Below, in pieces: positions 58,665 to 64,000 of a stretch of 64,000 nt of DNA. How positions within the stretch are numbered: the first letter of the stretch is position 1; every line of letters begins with the position of its first letter. The notes beneath the pieces are model-generated. The model saw nothing but the letters and a program-made list of their open reading frames with translations. It was not told the DNA's origin and ran no database searches. A program made the translations under genes and the position numbers. Source of the DNA: Isoetes taiwanensis (taxonomy: Eukaryota > Streptophyta > Lycopodiopsida > Isoetales > Isoetaceae); NCBI GenBank assembly GCA_021234155.1, contig JAJEKV010000085.1, positions 374,001 through 438,000 of the forward strand. Direction: 5' to 3'.

Positions 58665-59440
58665 AAGAGGAGCCTTGGAGAATTGGGGGACAGTCTTTTA
58701 AAGAAAGATGCAGACATGGAATTAAACCAGCTGATGAGCAAGTTAAATATGGATGAGACAGATATGAGCAAGAAGTCAGATTTACCAGGATTATTCTGCA
58801 GAGAAGTGGTTCAAGTGTACTGCATGTTTGATTTCATCTCTATGTATATTACATGTCAGAGGATCAATTCTCAAGATACAGGGAGCAATACTATACTCAT
58901 AGATTGCTGGCAGATCTATATGGTTCCTTGTTGAGCTTGAGTGAATCTGCTATCTCTTGCTTGGATGAAGTTGTTGATGAGACAGCGGACCTTTATACCT
59001 TTGGTTCTGCTGACCCTTTCCACTCCTATTTTAATGCCAAAATTGACTCGCTCTGCTCATAATCTGATTTCCTGCCTAGCCTTTTTTGGTCTCTTCATGG
59101 AATACCTGCACACCTACTTTGCTACCAACTACTCAACTTTAATTCCTAATCTTGTTTGGGTTCTGATTGCTTATATTTTCCTTTTAGGTGATGATCATGT
59201 GCAACTTTTTGGCTGGGGTCGTGGTTGAACTCTTTTGACTTTGAAACCTGCTACAAGAAAGTTGACTATCTGATTTTTGATGTTAAATCTACAATCATTC
59301 GATTTGGCTACATACTTAGATTTAACTTTAACTCCCCCTTCTTTCTTTGGAAAGGTTGGAGTCTGATGTACTTTGCTTTATCTTCTGCTTTTGATAGCAT
59401 TTTTCTTGATTAATGGAAAAATCTACTCTTACTCTCCAAA
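58665..59440 (+). other. Unusual extension between L1 coding end and poly(A)
   Basis: Frames read LGELGDSLLKKDADMELNQL, MSEDQFSRYREQYYTHRLLA and DLYGSLLSLSESAISCLDEV. I do not recognise them. They could be an acquired host segment, an L1 3' untranslated region, or chance open frames. Confidence 0.4.
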
Positions 59441-59471
59441 AAAAAAAGGGAAAAAAGAAGAAAAAAAAGTT

Positions 59472-60326
59472 ATGTCAAGAATGAGCACCAGATAACGAGT
59501 ACAATGGTGAAGTGAAGGTGGAGCCTTGCTGAGAGCGGCCACTTATAGTGTGCTAGACTTATAGTCGGTCACGTGTGTGGGCTGGGTATGGGTCTGACAC
59601 CTCTTGGTTTGCAGGTCAGGTCCCGAAAGAATGGCCCGGGCTCGATAGATGCGGTGAGTCGGCCTATGGATTTTTGGGGGTAAGTCGGGTACCGATGCAT
59701 GGGTGCCGATGGTGCATCCTCTAGCGCACCCATGGAACCATTGTACTCCCTGAGGAGACCCATCCCTGACCTGCCTCATCAGATTGGGAAGATGCAACTT
59801 GGAGTAGTCTCATAGGGTGAATCCATGAGATTACGTCTTCGGAAGGCTATATTCACGCCATAGCATGTTTCAGCCTATCTGCAAAGTGTGCACAGGAGGG
59901 GCAGATGGAGTGGACTACCCTAGTCATTGTTTTATGCCAGCCAATGCCATTGTCATGACTCTGTCTATTGATATTCGGAGGCCCTAACCGTCAGTTGACC
60001 CCCTTGGAGTCTGAGCCCAAGGTAGAACCCTCATTTATGATGCATTTCATGTGTTATATTGGTGTTATGTTGATGTTGCCTTGATGATGGATGGGCCACC
60101 CTTCGAGATGGTATATTATTTATGCATATTCTTGTTAGGTACTAATATGTATGTACACTTCCGCTATATAGGACTTCCCGTAGAAGGCCTGGAATGAATG
60201 ACACCTCTGTGCCCTCAAAGTGGTCTGAGTCAGACATAGGGTCTTTCCATGGTGATTGAGTTGCCATGGGATGGGAATTTCCCCTATTTATATGATGGGA
60301 ACATCGTATAATTAAGGAGTATCACA
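59472..60326 (+). mobile_element. Right part of a plus-strand LTR (family G)
   Basis: Inverted match to 46831 down to 45958, from AAGAATGAGCACCAGATAAC to AGTATCACA at 60326. With 52000-52228 it probably formed one LTR before the L1 insertion; about 400 bp of LTR seen at 46831-47230 are missing between them. The sequence after 60326 does not show a clear primer site. Confidence 0.75.
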
Positions 60327-61045
60327 AGGCCCTGATGACTCTAGATAACTTACGAATCTCAAGAAAGTGCACTCTCTAAAATAGAACATGACTATGGCTT
60401 ATATGGGAATGCCAAATCATTTGTAATGCCACAACAGTGGCATGATGTCATGATAGAAGAACCCAATGACTAATAGTTTTAAGGTCTATGACGACGTTAT
60501 ATCATAACCCCCAACGTGTGGGTTAAAAGGCATAGGGAAAATCTAACGCATAGCTATACCTTAGAACATAGACTGTTATAGTGGCTTAGAAGCCAACAAG
60601 AGGGTTAAAGAATATTTGAAGGAGTAAATGGTTTGATGACTCTACGGAATAAGGCTTAGAACCAAAGAGTGAATTGTATATGTTGTATCACGTGTACAGT
60701 CGATGAGCAATGTTGGAATTAATAAGCAACACACTTCAAGGGCCGGGGTAACTAAAATCAACCATAGAGGTAGAAAACATATTAAAGAAGAAAAGGAATG
60801 AAGGACCCTTGTTCGTCATATTTAGCGACCTAGATGGGAAGGTTATTACCTTCACAACTTTTGGATGAGTGGCATGACTTGAGGGGTGGTCTCCACTAGC
60901 AGGCAAGGATAGATTTGCGGCTTGAAAGGCAGCAAGGGCTGGAGAACTCTTTAAAGGGTTGGTACGTGGCTTAAGGAAGAAGACTTTCAATTCGTGGGAC
61001 AACATGGTGAACAATAATTTCACCAATAACCTTTTTAATAGAATA

Positions 61046-61495
61046 GAGTAGACTAGAGTTTTTATCGTGCATGGAGACCAATCAGCCTATGGGACCCAAA
61101 AAGGAGGCGTGGAAAACATATTACTATCTGGGTTAAAAAACCCCCGCCCCGAAGGGTTTTCGAGGGAAGAATCGTGACAGGAATAAGAGTGTTGTCAAAC
61201 TGTACAGAGATCTATCATGAGGGGAAAGAAATATGTACACATATTAGGCGAGTGCCCGAGAACCGAGCTGGTTCTACTATCAATCCTTGGTCTCTTGAAG
61301 GTATAATCCCAGCATCCGCACCGAGGTCGTGCCCAACATCTCATGCAAGGGCTGGCCAGCCGCACCAGGCTTAGCGTAAGCGTGTCCTAATTTCATGATA
61401 TGCCAGACAGCTCTAAAGGGTGTGGCATTCGTCTGCCACAGCTCCAACTTGGCAGCATTAACAAAACCTCTTGAGAGGTCTTTGAGTGGCATGGT
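61046..61495 (-). mobile_element. Short 3' LINE fragment (RTE-like), copy D
   Basis: On minus it ends in the family hairpin (61067-61095), then GATAAAAA and a short TCTAT-rich tail. Upstream it shares CCCTCGAAAACCCTTCGGGG-type 3' sequence with copies A and C. The remaining frame is not recognised. Confidence 0.65.
61067..61095 (-). other. LINE 3' terminal hairpin, copy D (weakened)
   Basis: Inner stem AGGCT-GATT-GGTCT keeps pairing with two G:T pairs. The outer stem is damaged (GTCC against GCAC). Confidence 0.55.
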
Positions 61496-62499
61496 CTTTT
61501 GGGATATGCATATAATCCCTTGGAATATATAAGTTTATTTATGGAACTTCTAAAGTAATGGTTAAAAATACTTTGCCCCAACCATATCTAGATACCCTAG
61601 AAGGAGGTGACTAGTCAATAATAGTTGGATGCCATCAAACTGTTATGGTAGAACAACTCCAAAAGAGGGTTGGCCACCGTCAATTTGACAGGCATGTGGT
61701 GCAGACAAATAATCACTGCCATATAGGCGGTGAGATTTGGCACAAAATAATACTAAAATTTATGCTCTAGATAAATTCGAGTGAAGTGTTGACATTGTTA
61801 TGGGGGTTTCAACACAAGCAATCAATATGTCTCATCGAATATGTCCGTGATCGAGGGGAATGGTCTATAAAAAGAGCACGACCATTGAGAAGAAGTATTG
61901 AAGGGTGATGGTTAAAAAAAAAATCCAAATCCATGGCCTAGAGAGGTGTTGCCTGGCAGTTCCTAGTTGGTTGGCCAAGAGAGATTCGTTCTCTGGGAAG
62001 TGAGGTGAGTCAAAACTTAGACACTAAAGAAAAAAAAGTGTTAGCTACGGTTGTCTCTATGTATTTTTACTCAACCCCAGTATATAAAGTCAAATAAGGT
62101 ATAATATATAGCACATGAATATAATATAGATTAAATCATGGCAAGGCTGAAAGAAATTTGCTACCAAGGCATGTGCAAGGGGAAAAATATTTGAATATCT
62201 ACACTAGAAATTTTGGTACTTCTAGATTACTGTTGTTACCCAATGTATCAGAGAGGATAATGGGTTTGGATCCAACTTAGAAGTTTCCATCTCGCGCATA
62301 GAAGTTCACTTCCATCGCTCATTCGCGGAACTCATGTCCGAATGACAATAATAACCCTTAGGTGATCGTATCTTGCCATGGTTGCACAATTGTTGCCACC
62401 ACAGCATTAGTTTAGGGAAGGGCGATTACTAGACAAGAGTCTTCCATTTTGAAAGAAATTGGGGGCACTATTGAATAAGTAGAACGAGAACTACTACAT

Positions 62500-62760
62500 C
62501 CATTGAAAGGAAGCTTATTGTGTTGGCTTTGTGGTACGAGGTCAAGGGTTCAAGTCCGCACAATAGACTTTTTAATGGAGTTGGCTGCTTTAGGGAAAAT
62601 AGAGTATCAGATGTGTATAATAAGTACACAAAAAACATATATTATATTCAAGGAAGCTTGGCATGGTGGTAAGTGCCCATGGCTAGAGTTGGGAGGTCGT
62701 GGGTTCAAGTCTTTTTAAGTCCAATGGCGTAATTTTCATTTTTTTTTTTTTTTAAATTTA
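62500..62760 (+). mobile_element. tRNA-derived SINE-like text, two partial units
   Basis: Two box-B-like words, GGGTTCAAGTCC (near 62547) and GGGTTCAAGTCT (near 62701), each lie downstream of a TTGGC(A/T)T-TGGT(A) stretch resembling box A (second unit TGGCATGGTGGTAAGTGC at about 62659). A T-run follows at 62739-62752. This looks like tRNA-derived SINE or degenerate tRNA sequence. No full cloverleaf can be drawn, so it is not called a tRNA gene. Confidence 0.4.
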
Positions 62761-62990
62761 CACGGCACGTATAAGGTGGCGCACAGGGGATTTTTGCCCC
62801 TTAAAATCGAATTCTAAATCCCTTTTTCCCTCCTTGCACCACCTCAAGCGAAACCCCCTTTTTTTTTTTTTTCACAAAATTTTTATATAACATTTTTATA
62901 GGGGCGCATATAAAGTGGCATATAGGGGGTTTTGAGGGTTTTAAATTTAATTCTAAAATCGTTTTTTCCTGTTCGCTCCACTTTTTGCAA
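62760..62990. repeat. Diverged direct duplication, about 155-bp period
   Basis: GGCACGTATAAGGTGGCGCA...GGGGATTTTTG...TCGAATTCTAAATC at 62763 onward recurs as GGCGCATATAAAGTGGCATA...GGGGGTTTTGA...TTAATTCTAAAATC from about 62913, each preceded by a homopolymer T block. Confidence 0.6.
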
Positions 62991-63305
62991 ATCTTTCATC
63001 CGGAGCATCTCTTGATGGGGCTCTTAGCTAATTCGAGTGTTCCCGACGCAATGGCATAACAATAGCCTTTATCCAAAATTCCTACAAAAAGTTATGGCCT
63101 CCCGGGAGCAAGTGACCTCTTTCTACCAAAACTCAACAGACTCTCACCTTTCTCCTTAACATTTCTCTTTCCAGCTACCCCTCTTTTCGCCTAGGCATAC
63201 TATATGGAACTTAGGAGAATTTTCTACGTTAGTACCCCCTACTAACTATTTGACCTAACGAGTTAGGACATGGCCGGTGCTATGATCCGGTCTACCAAGA
63301 TCATG

Positions 63306-63318
63306 GCTCTGATACCAT
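63306..63318 (-). other. Primer binding site (tRNA-iMet type) of LTR family G
   Basis: Minus-strand TGGTATCAGAGCC, directly next to the LTR starting at 63320. Confidence 0.85.
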
Positions 63319-63319
63319 T

Positions 63320-64000
63320 GTGATGCTCCCCGAACCTATACGATGCTTGAACCATATAAATACGGGAAATTCCCCTCCCATGGCAACTACATCACCACGG
63401 AAAGGGCCTCTGTCTGACTCGGACCACTTGTGATGGGCAAGTGTCCGGGTGAAGGGCACGAAGGTGTCATTCATCCCACGCCTTCTATGGAAAAATCCTA
63501 TGTAGCGGAAGCATATATACATGTTAGCACCTAGCAACAATATACATAATATATACCACCACGAAGGGTAGTCCATCCATCAACAAAATGACATCACATA
63601 ATACCAATCTACATAGCATCAGAAATGAAGGTTCTAACCCGGGCTCAGACTCAAGGGAGTCAACTAACGGTCAAGGCCTCCGGATATCAACAGACAGAGT
63701 CATGACAATGGCATTGGCTGGCATAGAACAATGGCTAGGATCGTCCACTCCATCCGCCCCTCCTGTGCACACTTTGCAGATAGGCTGGAATATGTTATAG
63801 CGTGAATGTAGCCTTCCGGAGATGTAATCTCATGGATTCACCCTATGAGACTACTATGTGTTACATCTCCCTGGTCCGATGAGGCAGGTCAGGGATGGGT
63901 CCCTTTCTTGGGCACAATGGTTCCATGGGTGCGCTAGAGGATCGTGGCACCATGGGCGCCGATGCATCCATACCCGACTTACCCTCCAAAATCCGTAGGT
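63320..64000 (-). mobile_element. 5' LTR (family G), minus strand, cut by window end
   Basis: Matches 45958-46640 in the same orientation and 59700-60326 inverted. On minus it ends GGTTCGGGGAGCATCACA followed by the primer site, so it is a 5' LTR with interior to its left. Confidence 0.8.

Larger units (their letters stand above)
57695..59471 (+). mobile_element. L1 LINE, 3' part
   Basis: Continues L1 ORF2 after the RT with WNPVLKNYPNKVLALRHPRI, then KVSKIYSSINRSDVSS and the zf-RVT region. It ends with GATTAATGGAAAAATC and a poly(A) tract near 59439-59468, next to LTR family G sequence at 59472. Between about 58665 and 59440 lies extra text not usual for an L1 tail. Confidence 0.75.
60327..63305. 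other. Degenerate interior DNA, no gene recognised
   Basis: Bounded on the left by the U5-side end of one LTR and on the right by a primer site and LTR of the opposite orientation, so it should contain 5' interior parts. No gag frame can be read. It holds LINE fragment D (61046-61495), SINE-like text (62500-62760) and a diverged duplication (62760-62990). Confidence 0.45.

Noticed and set aside
62505-62575. tRNA gene
   Set aside because: A box-B word is present but acceptor and anticodon stems cannot be paired; kept only as SINE-like.

Overview
This is a eukaryotic window from a land plant with a large, repeat-dense genome. The evidence is spliced genes with plant-type orthologues (a FRIGIDA-like protein, a SART3/Prp24-like splicing factor, an RPB2 3' part), Copia-like elements primed by initiator-Met tRNA, L1 and RTE-like LINEs, PPR remnants and MITEs. 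The species cannot be named from sequence alone; a fern or another big-genome plant would fit, but that is a guess.

Only two genes look complete. One is a SART3-like U4/U6 snRNP recycling factor on + at 9083-17633 in about 16 exons. The other is a three-exon FRIGIDA-like gene on - at 32765-35005 (about 614 aa). Three host-gene relics also stand out: a gamma-glutamyltranspeptidase exon (4548-4812, -), the last three exons of RNA polymerase II subunit RPB2 (37407-38274, +) and a PPR scrap (about 22728, +).

Layout. 1-4.3 kb: non-coding DNA, then a decayed LINE on -. 4.3-9 kb: the GGT relic, non-coding DNA and a MITE. 9-17.6 kb: SART3, whose second intron holds a 4.06-kb LTR element that has captured host coding sequence (phosphoglucomutase C-terminus plus an INO80B/PAPA-1-like segment). 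17.9-21.6 kb: a 1.84-kb tandem duplication, each unit with a foldback element. 21.6-25.9 kb: PPR scrap, two MITE families and a broken partial copy of the FRIGIDA-like gene cut by two Copia-like elements. 26-32.4 kb: mostly unremarkable non-coding DNA. 32.4-38.3 kb: the intact FRIGIDA-like gene and the RPB2 relic. 39.4-44.8 kb: a GC-rich element and a LINE that share a 3' terminal hairpin and microsatellite-like tails. 45.9-64 kb: a nest of one LTR family in alternating orientations, invaded by two L1 elements, with a palindromic minisatellite and a SINE-like stretch.

The genes do not form a pathway. The main story is how transposons capture, duplicate and break host genes: retro-capture inside SART3, a FRIGIDA-like duplication with a MITE terminus at its edge, and an RPB2 tail that keeps its introns and so was copied as DNA. 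Exon borders were read by eye and may be off by a few bases.
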